64,000 nt of DNA from Moritella yayanosii (GCF_900465055.1 NZ_LS483250.1:1240001-1304000), one strand, 5' to 3'; positions 9,306-18,533 are shown, counted from the stretch's first letter. Program-made: numbers and translations. The notes: generated by a model not told the origin, from the sequence alone.

Positions 9306-9790
9306 GCGAAGAATTTTTGGTGTTAGAAGGTGTATTCGCCGATGAGCACGGTGACTATCCTGTGGGCACGTATAAGCGAAACCCGGTCGGTACAGAGCAC
9401 GCGCCGATAGTCAAAGACGGTTGTATGATCATCGTTAAACTCGGTCAATTTCAAGACGAAGACGAAGACGACCAAGATGTGGAAATTAATACCGCGGATC
9501 AAGCTTTTACTCAAGATGAAACCCGCGCGGCAGTGCAATACCAAGCGCTACACGCTTTCAAACAAGAAGTCGTACGTTTAGAATGCTGGACGCGTAACTC
9601 ACATATTATCCTAGACAATACCGGTAGGATTGAACTGCTTGTTGTAAACGGTGAATTTAGTCATCAAGGGGATGTTTATCGCCAATTTGATTGGCTGCGT
9701 TTACCTGTTGGTACAGCGTTAGACATCACAACCGCTTCTGATGATTGCATTGTTTGGATCAAGACAGGTCATCACTCTTACCGCCTCTAA
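9290..9790 (+). CDS. Cupin protein, N-terminally truncated (ChrR-like)
   Basis: The protein contains EEFLVLEGVFADEHGDYPVGTYKRNPVGTEH, the metal-binding cupin motif of the ChrR-like family, then a second cupin half with HIILDNTGRIELLVVNGEF. The conserved region begins almost at the first codon, and the only start is a TTG inside the junction with the LysR remnant; no ribosome site fits. The true N-terminus (perhaps 30-50 residues) is probably deleted. Intact relatives act as anti-sigma or oxidative-stress sensing or dioxygenase-like cupins. It may now be non-functional. It precedes the amine oxidase by 36 bp, in the same direction. Confidence 0.65.
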   Translation: MLTDCREEFLVLEGVFADEHGDYPVGTYKRNPVGTEHAPIVKDGCMIIVKLGQFQDEDEDDQDVEINTADQAFTQDETRAAVQYQALHAFKQEVVRLECWTRNSHIILDNTGRIELLVVNGEFSHQGDVYRQFDWLRLPVGTALDITTASDDCIVWIKTGHHSYRL

Positions 9791-9826
9791 CCTACACTTA
9801 TTAAGGTAACTTGGATACTTAAAAAT

Positions 9827-10912
9827 ATGAAAACAGCATTTGTCATTATTGGCGGTGGACTCAGCGGTTTATATACCGCTTATTTATTAGAACAGCTGGG
9901 TAAAGACTATATTTTACTCGAAGGTCGATCGCGATTCGGTGGTCGAATATATACCGAAGACAAGTTTGATATGGGGCCCTCTTGGTTTTGGCCTGACATG
10001 CACCCTCGTATTACCCAATTGATTGATGATCTGCATTTATCGGTATTCCCACAACACGATAAAGGCGCATTTTTGTTTGATAAGCACGAGAACAAACCAC
10101 CGCTACGTTATGAATCAGGTTATGCCGGTTCGCCACAATCAATGCGTGTGGCTGGTGGCATGCAAACAGTTGTTAATGGTATTAAAGCTAAGCTAATCAC
10201 TGGACGTATTATTCGTAACGCTAAGGTATCTCACGTCGAACACAATGCAGATAAACAAGATAGTTATTCTATCGTTACCGCCAAAATAGACGGTGAAGCA
10301 CAAACCATACAAGCGCGTCAGGTTATCTTTGCAATGCCGTTACGGTTGCTTGCCAACAGCATTACGTTATCACCAGAATTGCCGACGAAAGTACAGCAAA
10401 AATTCGCCTCGACAGCGACATGGATGGCTGCACATGCGAAGTTTTTTGCCATCTACGAAACGCCGTTCTGGCGTAAAACTGGTTTGTCCGGTTCAGCGAG
10501 TAGTCAAGTCGGTCCGTTAGCAGAAATCCATGATGCCAGTACCTTTGATGGTACAGGTGCATTGTTTGGTTTTGTCGGGGTCGATGCCCATACTCGTCAA
10601 TCAGCAGGATCAGAACGTATTAAAGCATTGGCCGTAAAACAGCTGGTACGAATTTATGGTGAACAAGCTGCACGACCGATAGATGTGAAGTTAATCGACT
10701 GGAGCCAAGAAACCATGACAGCAACAGATGCAGATAAAAATGCACCGAATGGCCACCCGCAGTATGGTTTACGTGATATTCAATCAGCACTAGCGCCTGT
10801 TTATCAACAAGGTTGGTACTTTGCAGGCACAGAAGCTGCAGAAGAAAACGGCGGTTATATTGAAGGCGCATTAGAAGCAGCTGAAGCAGTAATAACTCGC
10901 AGTTTAACTTAA
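9827..10912 (+). CDS. Flavin-containing amine oxidoreductase
   Basis: A 361-residue FAD enzyme of the monoamine oxidase/protoporphyrinogen oxidase fold. The N-terminus carries the dinucleotide motif IIGGGLSGLYTAYLLEQLG followed by GGRIYTED, and the C-terminus carries GWYFAGTEAAEENGGYIEGALEAAE, the second FAD-contact block. It should oxidise an amine, producing H2O2; the substrate is unknown. The short length (MAO is about 450) is typical of bacterial FAD-NAD(P)-binding amine oxidases. It probably shares a transcript with the truncated cupin. Confidence 0.85.
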   Translation: MKTAFVIIGGGLSGLYTAYLLEQLGKDYILLEGRSRFGGRIYTEDKFDMGPSWFWPDMHPRITQLIDDLHLSVFPQHDKGAFLFDKHENKPPLRYESGYAGSPQSMRVAGGMQTVVNGIKAKLITGRIIRNAKVSHVEHNADKQDSYSIVTAKIDGEAQTIQARQVIFAMPLRLLANSITLSPELPTKVQQKFASTATWMAAHAKFFAIYETPFWRKTGLSGSASSQVGPLAEIHDASTFDGTGALFGFVGVDAHTRQSAGSERIKALAVKQLVRIYGEQAARPIDVKLIDWSQETMTATDADKNAPNGHPQYGLRDIQSALAPVYQQGWYFAGTEAAEENGGYIEGALEAAEAVITRSLT

Positions 10913-10927
10913 TAATTCCTATAGATA

Positions 10928-10969
10928 ACAAGTCTATTTACAGCCTTAGCTTACTGTAAACAGACTTGT
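10928..10969. terminator. Bidirectional terminator hairpin
   Basis: A 16-bp stem with one mismatch (arms 10928-10943 and 10954-10969) and a 10-nt loop lies between the convergent amine oxidase and serine hydrolase genes. T-rich tracts are short, so factor-independent strength is uncertain. Confidence 0.65.
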
Positions 10970-11014
10970 ATTATCCTTAAGTATTCATTATCAATATTTC
11001 TTACCATCCGTTAA

Positions 11015-12049
11015 TTACTTTAATGACTTTAATAACTGATTACGCAATTGATCATGATAATAAAATACCCGTGTCATGTCTTTCGGATACCAGGATATAT
11101 TTTCCAGTAGGATCATGCTGGTATCTGATTTTGGATAATAACTTAATGTCGAAATATAACCGAGAACATAGCCGCTGTGACTCCATTCTTGCACCGCTGT
11201 GTTGTCAGATAATTGCAGACCAAAACCATAACCTAACGCACCCCAACGATGTTTTCTAGTCGCCGCTTTAGTGACCATCTGTACATGTGATTTAGCTGAT
11301 ATTAACTCGCTATTATGCAAACACTGATTCCATGCCACTAAATCTTCGGCAGTAGAGATAATTCCGGCACTTGGCGCGGCACGAGCAGGCAAATCCTTAG
11401 TAATAGCCACCAGCTCACCCGGTGATTTTTCATGATAACGCAGCGCATTATGGGTATTACTTGATGGGTTGGTGTTGTCCATACCACAGTATTCAAACAT
11501 GTCAGAAGCTAACGTTTCATAATTCTTTCCTGATGTCGTAGCGACTAATTCACCTAACAGGTTATAACCGGTATTTGAATATGCAAACACGTCACCTGGG
11601 ACAGTTTTAAGTGGTTTATCCATCGCCACAATACCAGATAAATGATTAAGCAATTGCCTAACCGTTATAACCGCATCCCACTTCCCTTTTAAGCGTTCAA
11701 GATACTGAGTAATTGGCGCGTCTAGATCGATTCGGCCTTGGTCAACTTCTCGCATGACTAACGCCGCTGTCATTTGTTTGCTTAATGATGCGGTTACAAA
11801 TGGCGTTTGTAATGTAAACGCGAGCGCTGTCGAGTCTGAACTTGCAGACTGAGATGCAGACGTATAACTAAACGTAATATCATTACCTTTTGCGATAATG
11901 ACCACACCACTAAATACTCTTGGTACATCGGTATTGGTAAATATGGATTCCAGATTAGCCACATTATTTGGCGAAGCCACACTTGCCATTGGCAACGTCA
12001 TAGCCAAGCTATACGCCAAACGACAGGCAAGTACATTCATTTTTATCAT
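11015..12049 (-). CDS. Serine hydrolase, class C beta-lactamase/DD-peptidase fold
   Basis: A likely signal peptide (residues 4-26, ending near ASVAS) is followed by a beta-lactamase-related domain. The catalytic triad motifs are present: SLSK (Ser88, Lys91), YSN in FAYSNTGYNLLGEL, and HSG in WSHSGYVLGY near the end. Such proteins include esterases, D-aminopeptidases and PBP-like enzymes, so a real beta-lactamase role should not be assumed. It is periplasmic or membrane-associated. It stands next to a short acetyltransferase gene in the same direction, with a 48-bp gap. Confidence 0.85.
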   Translation of the reverse strand: MIKMNVLACRLAYSLAMTLPMASVASPNNVANLESIFTNTDVPRVFSGVVIIAKGNDITFSYTSASQSASSDSTALAFTLQTPFVTASLSKQMTAALVMREVDQGRIDLDAPITQYLERLKGKWDAVITVRQLLNHLSGIVAMDKPLKTVPGDVFAYSNTGYNLLGELVATTSGKNYETLASDMFEYCGMDNTNPSSNTHNALRYHEKSPGELVAITKDLPARAAPSAGIISTAEDLVAWNQCLHNSELISAKSHVQMVTKAATRKHRWGALGYGFGLQLSDNTAVQEWSHSGYVLGYISTLSYYPKSDTSMILLENISWYPKDMTRVFYYHDQLRNQLLKSLK

Positions 12050-12097
12050 TTTATAAATCCATCTATAACGTTGTGGGGAATAATCTAAACGGGTTGT

Positions 12098-12373
12098 TTA
12101 TTGGCGAGACATATAAACAAATTGGCTATCACTGTCATCAATAACAAAGCCAAAACGCGCATATAGACCACCAACTCGATTACCTTGTAAATGACTTAGC
12201 TTACAGGGTAATTGTTGATCTTTGGCAAGTGTAATGAGTCGCTTTAATACCTTGCTACCAATGCCTTGACCTTGATGTTCTGGTAATAAGAAAAAGCGAC
12301 AAAAGTGAATATGATCAGCGTTTATTTCAATCTTATAACTGCCAACAGCGATACCATCAATACAGATCAGCAT
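12098..12373 (-). CDS. GNAT acetyltransferase, short or N-terminally truncated
   Basis: The 91 residues contain the acetyl-CoA binding core: FFLLPEHQGQGIGSKVLKRLI (motif A, with Q/RxxGxG/A) and LYARFGFVIDD (motif B). Complete GNAT proteins are about 140-170 residues, and the first beta strands and helices appear missing. Upstream of the ATG the frame closes within about 15 codons. It may be a decayed remnant or a minimal protein. The substrate cannot be inferred. Confidence 0.6.
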   Translation of the reverse strand: MLICIDGIAVGSYKIEINADHIHFCRFFLLPEHQGQGIGSKVLKRLITLAKDQQLPCKLSHLQGNRVGGLYARFGFVIDDSDSQFVYMSRQ

Positions 12374-12609
12374 CGGTTTGTTTGCCTGTACTCAAGGTTC
12401 ATTGGTGTCTATATTCTGAAGTAGTTTAATAAGTTTGATTGATAACTAAAAAACGAAGAGTACCTATAAGTAATTAATATAACAAGTTAACTTAACACTT
12501 TAGCTATCTCGAATATAAATAAGATCACGATATCAGCCCTCCTGACTGGCAGATTACATTTGTTCACTATACTACCTAGTGTTATAGTTAAGATATAAAC
12601 AGGGTGTTA

Positions 12610-12984
12610 ATGCGCATATTCAAATCAAAACAATTTAAAAAATGGGCTGATAAAGAAAAGCTAACTGATGTAGTACTAACACAAGCGATTCGAGAAATGG
12701 AGAATGGCTTGATTGACGCAAACTTAGGCGGTCATGTTTTTAAGAAACGAATATCAATCTCCGGCCAAGGTAAGAGTGGCGGATTACGTACTCTCTTAGC
12801 TTTCAAAGCTGATAAGATGTCGTTCTTCATGTTTGGGTTTGCTAAAAATGAACAAGATAATATAAATAAAGATGAATTAAAAGCATTGAAGTTAATGGCA
12901 AAAGAATTACTCAGTTACAAGGTGGGCGAATTGAATAAAGCCCTTCTTCATGGTGCATTGCTAGAGGTTATAAATAATGAGTAG
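12610..12984 (+). CDS. RelE/HigB-like toxin of a type II toxin-antitoxin pair
   Basis: The small basic protein (about 124 residues) reads MRIFKSKQFKKWADKEKL and contains the conserved GGHVFKKRI and GKSGGLRTLLAFK blocks of the RelE/HigB-related killer family. Proteins of this type are ribosome-dependent mRNA interferases (family knowledge). The ATG at 12610 has AGGGTG just upstream. Its 3' end overlaps the next gene by 8 bp, the usual toxin-first order of this subfamily. The cognate antitoxin is the HTH protein downstream. Confidence 0.85.
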   Translation: MRIFKSKQFKKWADKEKLTDVVLTQAIREMENGLIDANLGGHVFKKRISISGQGKSGGLRTLLAFKADKMSFFMFGFAKNEQDNINKDELKALKLMAKELLSYKVGELNKALLHGALLEVINNE

Positions 12985-13282
12985 CATACTTGATACACTA
13001 CACAAAACAGCAGAAGATTTAACGAATGCTGACGTTATGGACATTAAAACTATGCGTGAGTTTGATGTTTTATGCTTACCTAAAATAGAACATTACGACG
13101 CAGCACACATCAAAGCAATCAGAGAATCTGCATGCGTCAGCCAAAGTGTATTTGCAGCTTACTTGAATACTAGCCCTTCTACCGTACGCGCTTGGGAACA
13201 AGGTGGGAAATCTCCAAGAGGAACTTCATTAAAACTGCTCAACTTGGTCGCTCACAAAGGCTTAGATATCTTAGCTTATTAA
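12977..13282 (+). CDS. HTH antitoxin (HigA/NadS-like)
   Basis: A 101-residue XRE-type helix-turn-helix protein; the HTH is IRESACVSQSVFAAYLNTSPSTVRAWEQG, with a C-terminal GTSLKLLNLVAHKGLDIL typical of NadS/HigA antitoxins. It should bind the toxin and repress the shared promoter upstream of 12610. It overlaps the toxin gene by 8 bp and is followed by a strong terminator, so the pair forms a self-contained transcription unit. Confidence 0.87.
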   Translation: MSSILDTLHKTAEDLTNADVMDIKTMREFDVLCLPKIEHYDAAHIKAIRESACVSQSVFAAYLNTSPSTVRAWEQGGKSPRGTSLKLLNLVAHKGLDILAY

Positions 13283-13297
13283 TAGAGCAATACAAAA

Positions 13298-13331
13298 AGG
13301 CCAACACAACCCTAAGTCTGTGTTGGCTTTT
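13298..13331 (+). terminator. Rho-independent terminator of the toxin-antitoxin operon
   Basis: The stem GCCAACACA / TGTGTTGGC (13300-13327, about 10-nt loop) is followed by TTTT and preceded by AAAAA, so it can work in both directions. It lies 18 bp after the antitoxin stop. Confidence 0.85.
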
Positions 13332-13380
13332 AATCACTCTAAATTAATAACACTGTTATCAACTCATTCAGTACTCAATA

Positions 13381-13790
13381 TTAGTGGCTAGCGACAACTG
13401 AGAAGTAATAAATCATCGCCGATGCAATACTTAACGGCACACCGTCACCTAACAAGGTAAACGAGAAAATTGCCACACTGCCTAAAAATATATTTTGATA
13501 CGGTGGTTGAAATAAAAATAAGATATCAAACGCGAATAAAAAGTCACACTCACCATTAGCCAACGATTTAACTGCTAAATCAACCCATAGAATATCCACA
13601 CTATAGGTCAATGATTGCGGGTTTCAGCAATATCCATCAGTTCGATTAAGGTGGGGGAAGACAGTGAATGTGGCGAGGCAAGGGATCGAGGATAGGCTGT
13701 GAACTGCGATCAACTAACTGCTGACCAACAGCCGCTTCAAGCGCTTTAATATGTCGGCCGAAAGCAGGTTGGGTTATGTGCCTTAACTAC
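13381..13790 (-). pseudogene. Decayed LysR regulator (HypT/YjiE-like)
   Basis: Minus-strand translation gives HITQPAFGRHIKALEAAVGQQ near 13780-13715, a LysR recognition helix with the QPAF.R.I.ALE pattern of the HypT/YjiE group. A frameshift follows, then LIELMDIAETR, then after a deletion of about 30 residues and a further shift VDILWVDLAVKSLANGECDFLFAFD (13600-13525), matching the effector domain of the same group. The C-terminal half of the effector domain is replaced by an unrelated hydrophobic tail ending at 13381. Three breaks make a functional protein unlikely. Assignment to the HypT group rests on my memory of YjiE and should be checked. Confidence 0.65.
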
Positions 13791-13866
13791 GCCGCTAAAT
13801 TAGACCGCTATTGTAGCGAACCTCACCTTGCATCACTACAATTATTACAAGGCCGTCATTTAATAA

Positions 13867-14775
13867 GTGAACACAGAAATGCTGATATCTATTTGTATGT
13901 GTACATATCAACGAGATCATGTTGTCGATACCCTCAGGAGTATTGCCGCCTTACAACTACCAGATCACGTTACTCTTGAAGTGATCGTCGTTGATAATGA
14001 TGAGCACGCTTACGCGGAAATGCTGGTCAAAGGCCAAGCGAATGTCATGGATATGCCGGTATATTACCGCCAAGAAACTGCAAAGAATATTGCCTTGGCA
14101 CGTAACTGCTCCATCAATAATACCAAGGGTGAATGGGTGGCATTTATCGATGATGATGAAGTGGCCGATCCCGATTGGTTAGCGCAACTGTTATCAACCG
14201 CGCAAACTTTTCAAGCCGATGCTGTATTCGGCCGAGTCAAATCAACCTACCCTAGCCATACTCCGCAGTGGATCATTGATTCTGGTGTATTTGAACGCCC
14301 AGCGGTAAGTAACGGCCAAGAAGTCTCCAGTGGTGCGACAAATTCAACATTAGTCAGTCAAGCGGCCATTAAAAAATATCAACTCAAGTTCGATTCCGAC
14401 TATGGCTTAACCGGGGGTGAGGATGCGGATTTCTTTTATCGGTTATATCAGCATGGCGGTAAACTAGTGTGTTCAAATGAAGCCTATGTCAGTGAAGAAG
14501 TGGCAAGTAACCGATTGAATATAAACTACCTATTAAGACGGGCAATACGCATAGGCGAAACCTATACCCGTTATCGCATACAACAAGCGCCGTTAGCCAA
14601 CAAACTAGCTTACTTTACCGACGTGTTAATAAAACTGATTATATTGTTATTTATCGTATTGGTTAAATTACCTTTCGGCCAATCAAAATACGCCAAACCA
14701 TTATTACAATTAGTGGATAAATACGGAAAAATAAAAGCGTTATTCACCTCTAAAACCGTCAAACTGTACAACTGA
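13867..14775 (+). CDS. Family 2 glycosyltransferase
   Basis: The N-terminal GT-A domain starts with ISICMCTYQRDHVVDTLRSI and has VVDND near residue 45 and the metal-binding FIDDDEVADPDW near 96. GGEDADFFYRLYQ near 180 corresponds to the catalytic ED motif. A single C-terminal hydrophobic segment (about 248-268) may attach it to the membrane. It transfers an unknown sugar. The start is GTG 13867 or ATG 13879. The gene ends in a tandem heptamer repeat that contributes the stop codon. It converges on the rhamnose operon and may add to the same glycan. Confidence 0.85.
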   Translation: MNTEMLISICMCTYQRDHVVDTLRSIAALQLPDHVTLEVIVVDNDEHAYAEMLVKGQANVMDMPVYYRQETAKNIALARNCSINNTKGEWVAFIDDDEVADPDWLAQLLSTAQTFQADAVFGRVKSTYPSHTPQWIIDSGVFERPAVSNGQEVSSGATNSTLVSQAAIKKYQLKFDSDYGLTGGEDADFFYRLYQHGGKLVCSNEAYVSEEVASNRLNINYLLRRAIRIGETYTRYRIQQAPLANKLAYFTDVLIKLIILLFIVLVKLPFGQSKYAKPLLQLVDKYGKIKALFTSKTVKLYN

Positions 14776-14800
14776 CAACTGACAACTGACAACTGACAAC
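14770..14800 (+). repeat. Tandem 7-bp repeat (AACTGAC) over a stop codon
   Basis: 4.4 copies of AACTGAC begin in the last codons of the glycosyltransferase. Because the unit is 7 bp and holds TGA, stops occur in all three forward frames. Confidence 0.9.
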
Positions 14801-14855
14801 CATTTTATGATGGCAGCCTATAACGTACCCCACTAAATTCTCTGCTTATAAACCA

Positions 14856-14887
14856 AAAGCGAGTCACAGATAACAATGACTCGCTTT
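14856..14887. terminator. Bidirectional terminator between convergent genes
   Basis: The perfect 11-bp stem AAAGCGAGTCA / TGACTCGCTTT with a 10-nt loop ends in A/T runs on either side. It separates the glycosyltransferase (plus) from the end of the rhamnose operon (minus). Confidence 0.8.
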
Positions 14888-14919
14888 AGATTTAGCTGAA
14901 TAGGATTAACCTGACACGG

Positions 14920-16191
14920 CTAACCTAAATTAACCCGTTTAATATTGTCCGATTCTAACGGTTGGTTTTCCAGCACCATTTCACTAAATCGTTGGCGTAA
15001 TTTACGGCCATCAATGTGGCCTTGAATTTCTACATCTTGAAATGAGATCGACTCACCTTGGTTAATATCCACTAATAATCGAGCACCTGTCGCCAGCCCT
15101 AAAGGTAATGCGTTATGTTCTACAGATAATTCAGCACTGGTCATTTCGCCGTAATAGTCATAACCACCTATGCAATCAAGCTGGTCGCCTTTTTTCAGGT
15201 CGCGCTTGGCACGCGTGATCACATCCGATACCGGTGCGCCCAGTGGACGTACAACAGATTGATGCTCAACAACATTCACGTATAAACCGTACAAGGCTTC
15301 AATACCCGGCATATGGTAAGGTAAATACAACAGGTAATTAGGGCCATTACCCATTTTATAATAAGAAAGCGAATCTAATATTTCAGGTTTATCCGTGGTA
15401 ATAACGGCAAATACCCCACCACTGGGTTCAACCCCACAAACAACTTCAATCACCCCAGTTTGATTCAAAATACCGCCGTCTTCTTTTAATTTCAATAAAT
15501 CAACAATATCTTCAAGTGTACCTTTGGCTAAATGCATACCTGGCACATCAGCAACTAAACCGGTGGCATTCGAGACAATCGTCATTTCCATCGACATTTT
15601 AGAGCCATCCGCAAAGGATGCGATCATCGTTGGTTTCTGCCCTGATTTTTCAGCCCAAGGTAATACCGAATCTGGGTTAGCAAAAGAATCGTGAAAACCT
15701 TTGAATTTACCAACGGCCACTATCCCGAAGCCCAACACATCGGCATAATTATAAAGGTGCTTAATCAACCCCGGTTCATCGCCCCACATATTACTGTAAA
15801 TCAGACCTTTTTCACGGAAAAGTTCAGCAAGCACAGGGCCAACAAGTGCATCGGTTTCAGCGCTAACCACAAAATGTTTATTGGCCGCTAACGTAGCAAG
15901 CCCGAGTTCGCAACCAAATTCAGTATCACCCGTCAACTCAACCACAATGTCAGCATCACTGGCACAGAAATCTTCAACGTTGTCGGCAATAATCGATAAC
16001 GGTAAATTAGCATCTTTCAGCAAGGCAATAATTGGCGCACGTGTTTTGGAGTAAATAGAAACCACATCAATGAAATCCAGCAGCGTTATCTGCTGTATCA
16101 ACCCCTTACTAATATAGCCAGCACCCGCTATAGCAACCTTGATACTCCCATGTTCTATTTTATACGCATCTAACAGATTTCGATTAATCAT
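14920..16191 (-). CDS. NAD(P)-dependent oxidoreductase with C-terminal SAF domain (homoserine dehydrogenase-like)
   Basis: The 423-residue protein has an N-terminal Rossmann fold (VAIAGAGYISKGLIQQI) followed by a DIVVELTGD segment, like homoserine dehydrogenase-related proteins (COG4091-type). The C-terminal 100 residues (LKKGDQLDCIGGYDYYG ... INQGESISFQDVEI) match a SAF domain, also found in sialic acid synthase and FlgA. Related proteins occur in surface polysaccharide loci, so I infer a role in making or modifying an unusual sugar substituent; the reaction is unknown. It is the last gene of the rhamnose operon, 24 bp after rfbD. Confidence 0.8.
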   Translation of the reverse strand: MINRNLLDAYKIEHGSIKVAIAGAGYISKGLIQQITLLDFIDVVSIYSKTRAPIIALLKDANLPLSIIADNVEDFCASDADIVVELTGDTEFGCELGLATLAANKHFVVSAETDALVGPVLAELFREKGLIYSNMWGDEPGLIKHLYNYADVLGFGIVAVGKFKGFHDSFANPDSVLPWAEKSGQKPTMIASFADGSKMSMEMTIVSNATGLVADVPGMHLAKGTLEDIVDLLKLKEDGGILNQTGVIEVVCGVEPSGGVFAVITTDKPEILDSLSYYKMGNGPNYLLYLPYHMPGIEALYGLYVNVVEHQSVVRPLGAPVSDVITRAKRDLKKGDQLDCIGGYDYYGEMTSAELSVEHNALPLGLATGARLLVDINQGESISFQDVEIQGHIDGRKLRQRFSEMVLENQPLESDNIKRVNLG

Positions 16192-16214
16192 TTATTTTCC
16201 CCCGCGGTAAACAG

Positions 16215-17096
16215 TTATGCCATCGTTGTTTCAATAACATGACGTAACTTACGCCGCCAATCCGAAAGTCTAAATATCGGTGAAATTTTATGACAGTTTA
16301 AAATGCCATTTCTAGGCCGTGCGGCAATTGAAGCATATTCTTCACTTGTCACGCTGACTAAATGGCGACCCTGCTCACCGGGTTGGTATTTATCTAATTC
16401 TTCAAAAATAGCGCAAGCAAAATCGAACCAGCTTACCCCACTATCACCACAAAAATTATACTCACCAAGTTGATACCGATTTGTTTCAGCCATACGGTCC
16501 TTAGCAATATCAAGCGCTAAATTGGCGACATCCCCAGCATAAGTCGGACAACCAAATTGATCATTCACAATGCGGATCGGCACTGTTCCACGGCGCAATG
16601 AAAGCATGGTCGTGACAAAGTTTCGCGCGTATTCACTAAACACCCACGAGGTGCGAATGATGATGTAATGACTCAAATAGGTCTTTATATATTGCTCACC
16701 TTGTAATTTAGTTCGCCCATATACATTTAACGGCGCTGGCGTATCGGTCTCGACATAACGGTAATGACTGCGTCCGTTAAAAACATACTCGGTCGAAAAG
16801 TGGATTAATAACGCCCCTATGTGATGACATTGCAGTGCCAATAAATAAGGTCCGTAAGCATTTACCGACTCCGCGGCTCCCGCCTCGTTTTCTGCTTTAT
16901 CCACCTCTGTATACGCTGCCGCATTAATCACCACATTGGGCTTAAACGCCTTAAATACCCTAGCAACTTGCGCTGCATTGGTGATATCCAATGTCTCTAT
17001 ATCGGTGAGTAATACATCCCATTCTCGATGATCTATACGGTCTTTAATCGACTGGCCTATTTGGCCTTTTTGCCCAGTCACTAATAATCGAAACAT
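16215..17096 (-). CDS. rfbD: dTDP-4-dehydrorhamnose reductase
   Basis: A short-chain reductase with N-terminal LLVTGQKGQIGQSI, the STEYVFNG block, and the catalytic YGRTKLQGE (YxxxK). It carries out the last NAD(P)H-dependent step to dTDP-L-rhamnose. The ATG at 17096 (MFRLLVTG) is preceded by AAGGGTGG at a good spacing; an upstream GTG at 17105 is less likely. It lies 15 bp after rfbC in the operon. Confidence 0.95.
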   Translation of the reverse strand: MFRLLVTGQKGQIGQSIKDRIDHREWDVLLTDIETLDITNAAQVARVFKAFKPNVVINAAAYTEVDKAENEAGAAESVNAYGPYLLALQCHHIGALLIHFSTEYVFNGRSHYRYVETDTPAPLNVYGRTKLQGEQYIKTYLSHYIIIRTSWVFSEYARNFVTTMLSLRRGTVPIRIVNDQFGCPTYAGDVANLALDIAKDRMAETNRYQLGEYNFCGDSGVSWFDFACAIFEELDKYQPGEQGRHLVSVTSEEYASIAARPRNGILNCHKISPIFRLSDWRRKLRHVIETTMA

Positions 17097-17111
17097 AAAG
17101 GCCACCCTTGC

Positions 17112-17645
17112 TTAACACAAGTCGTTAAACTTAAGGCCCATTTTATCTTTATCTGACAATAACGGGGCATCACAAGGCCAATCAATGTTTAATGCCGGAT
17201 CATTCCAAATAAGGCAGCCTTCATCGCTATTGTCATAATAATTGGTACATTTATATTCAAAATCAGCAAGATCAGATAACACCACAAAACCATGGGCTAA
17301 TCCCGGCGGTAACCAAAATTGCAGTTTATTCTCAGCATTTAATCGCAGCCCATGACACTGCCCATAGGTAGGTGAAGCTAAGCGTATATCGACGGCAACA
17401 TCGTACACATCCCCCAATACAACACGCACTAACTTGCCTTGCGGTTTATTTTTTTGAAAATGCAGTCCTCGTAAAACATTTTTTTCCGACCGTGAATAGT
17501 TATCTTGTACGAAATCAAACTCACCTCCAAGCACATCGCGATAACGAGCCGCTTGGAATGTTTCCATAAAGAAACCGCGATCATCTCCAAATACATCAGG
17601 CTCGATAACCAAGGCGCCAGCAATCGAGGTTTTAGACACTTTCAT
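17112..17645 (-). CDS. rfbC: dTDP-4-dehydrorhamnose 3,5-epimerase
   Basis: A 177-residue cupin-like epimerase. The signatures GDDRGFFMETFQAARY, QDNYSRSEKNVLRGLHFQ (catalytic His) and WLPPGLAHGFVVLSD are all present, as is the YKCTNYYD segment. It epimerises C3 and C5 of dTDP-4-keto-6-deoxyglucose. Its start follows the rfbA stop directly. Confidence 0.96.
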   Translation of the reverse strand: MKVSKTSIAGALVIEPDVFGDDRGFFMETFQAARYRDVLGGEFDFVQDNYSRSEKNVLRGLHFQKNKPQGKLVRVVLGDVYDVAVDIRLASPTYGQCHGLRLNAENKLQFWLPPGLAHGFVVLSDLADFEYKCTNYYDNSDEGCLIWNDPALNIDWPCDAPLLSDKDKMGLKFNDLC

Positions 17646-18533
17646 CTAAAACTCCTCGCGCAGCAAGCCGTAGAGATATTGCCCATATTCTGTTTTCTGT
17701 AACAGACATGCTTGGTCTTCTAATTGCCCGCGCGTGATCCAACCTTTTGAAAAGGCGATTTCTTCTAAACAAGCCACTTTTAAGCCTTGATTATGCTCAA
17801 TCGTCTGCACAAACATTGCGGCTTTCAATAAAGAATAATGGGTGCCGGTATCAAACCAAGCAAAACCACGACCAAAGCGCTCAACGTACAATTCACCTAA
17901 CGCTAAATACATATTGGAAATATCTGTGATCTCGACTTCATTGCGGGCCGAAGGCGTTAAAGACTTGGCCATGTTAATGACCCTGTTATCATAAAAATAT
18001 AAACCAGTAACGGCATTATTCGACTTAGGTTTCTCAGGCTTTTCTTCAATACTTAGCACATTACCTTCTTTATCAAACTCGACAACACCAAAACGGCCTG
18101 GATCTGTCACCCGATAACCAAATACCGTCGCGCCAGTATCCTTACTGGTGGCGTTCAATAATTTACCGCTGAAGTGTTGCCCATAGAAAACGTTATCACC
18201 TAAAATAAGGCAGACATTGTCCGCGCCAATAAAGTCTTCAGCAATGATAAATGCTTGGGCGATACCGTCAGGGCTCGGCTGTTCGGCGTATTCAATATTA
18301 AGCCCAAAGGTGGAACCATCCCCAAACAAAGCCTTAAAATGAGGTAGATCAGCCGGGGTCGAAATGATTAAAATATCTTGAATGTCCGCCAACATCAGTA
18401 CCGAAAGTGGATAATAGATCATCGGTTTATCGTAAATAGGTAACAGCTGCTTGGAGACAGCTTTGGTAATGGGGTGTAAACGTGTGCCAGACCCACCCGC
18501 TAACACAATACCTTTGTATTTTTTATTGCCCAT
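17646..18533 (-). CDS. rfbA: Glucose-1-phosphate thymidylyltransferase
   Basis: A 295-residue nucleotidyltransferase with the hallmark [22 protein letters not shown] near the N-terminus, [24 protein letters not shown] and [17 protein letters not shown]. It forms dTDP-glucose, the first step of the rhamnose pathway. It overlaps the end of rfbB by 11 bp, implying coupled translation. Confidence 0.97.
   Translation of the reverse strand: MGNKKYKGIVLAGGSGTRLHPITKAVSKQLLPIYDKPMIYYPLSVLMLADIQDILIISTPADLPHFKALFGDGSTFGLNIEYAEQPSPDGIAQAFIIAEDFIGADNVCLILGDNVFYGQHFSGKLLNATSKDTGATVFGYRVTDPGRFGVVEFDKEGNVLSIEEKPEKPKSNNAVTGLYFYDNRVINMAKSLTPSARNEVEITDISNMYLALGELYVERFGRGFAWFDTGTHYSLLKAAMFVQTIEHNQGLKVACLEEIAFSKGWITRGQLEDQACLLQKTEYGQYLYGLLREEF

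Noticed and set aside
9323-9544. Minus-strand open frame inside the cupin gene
   Set aside because: Shadow of the cupin coding sequence with no protein-like features.
11015-12049. Calling the serine hydrolase a beta-lactamase resistance gene
   Set aside because: SxxK, YxN and HxG motifs are shared with esterases and peptidases; nothing specific to AmpC was seen.
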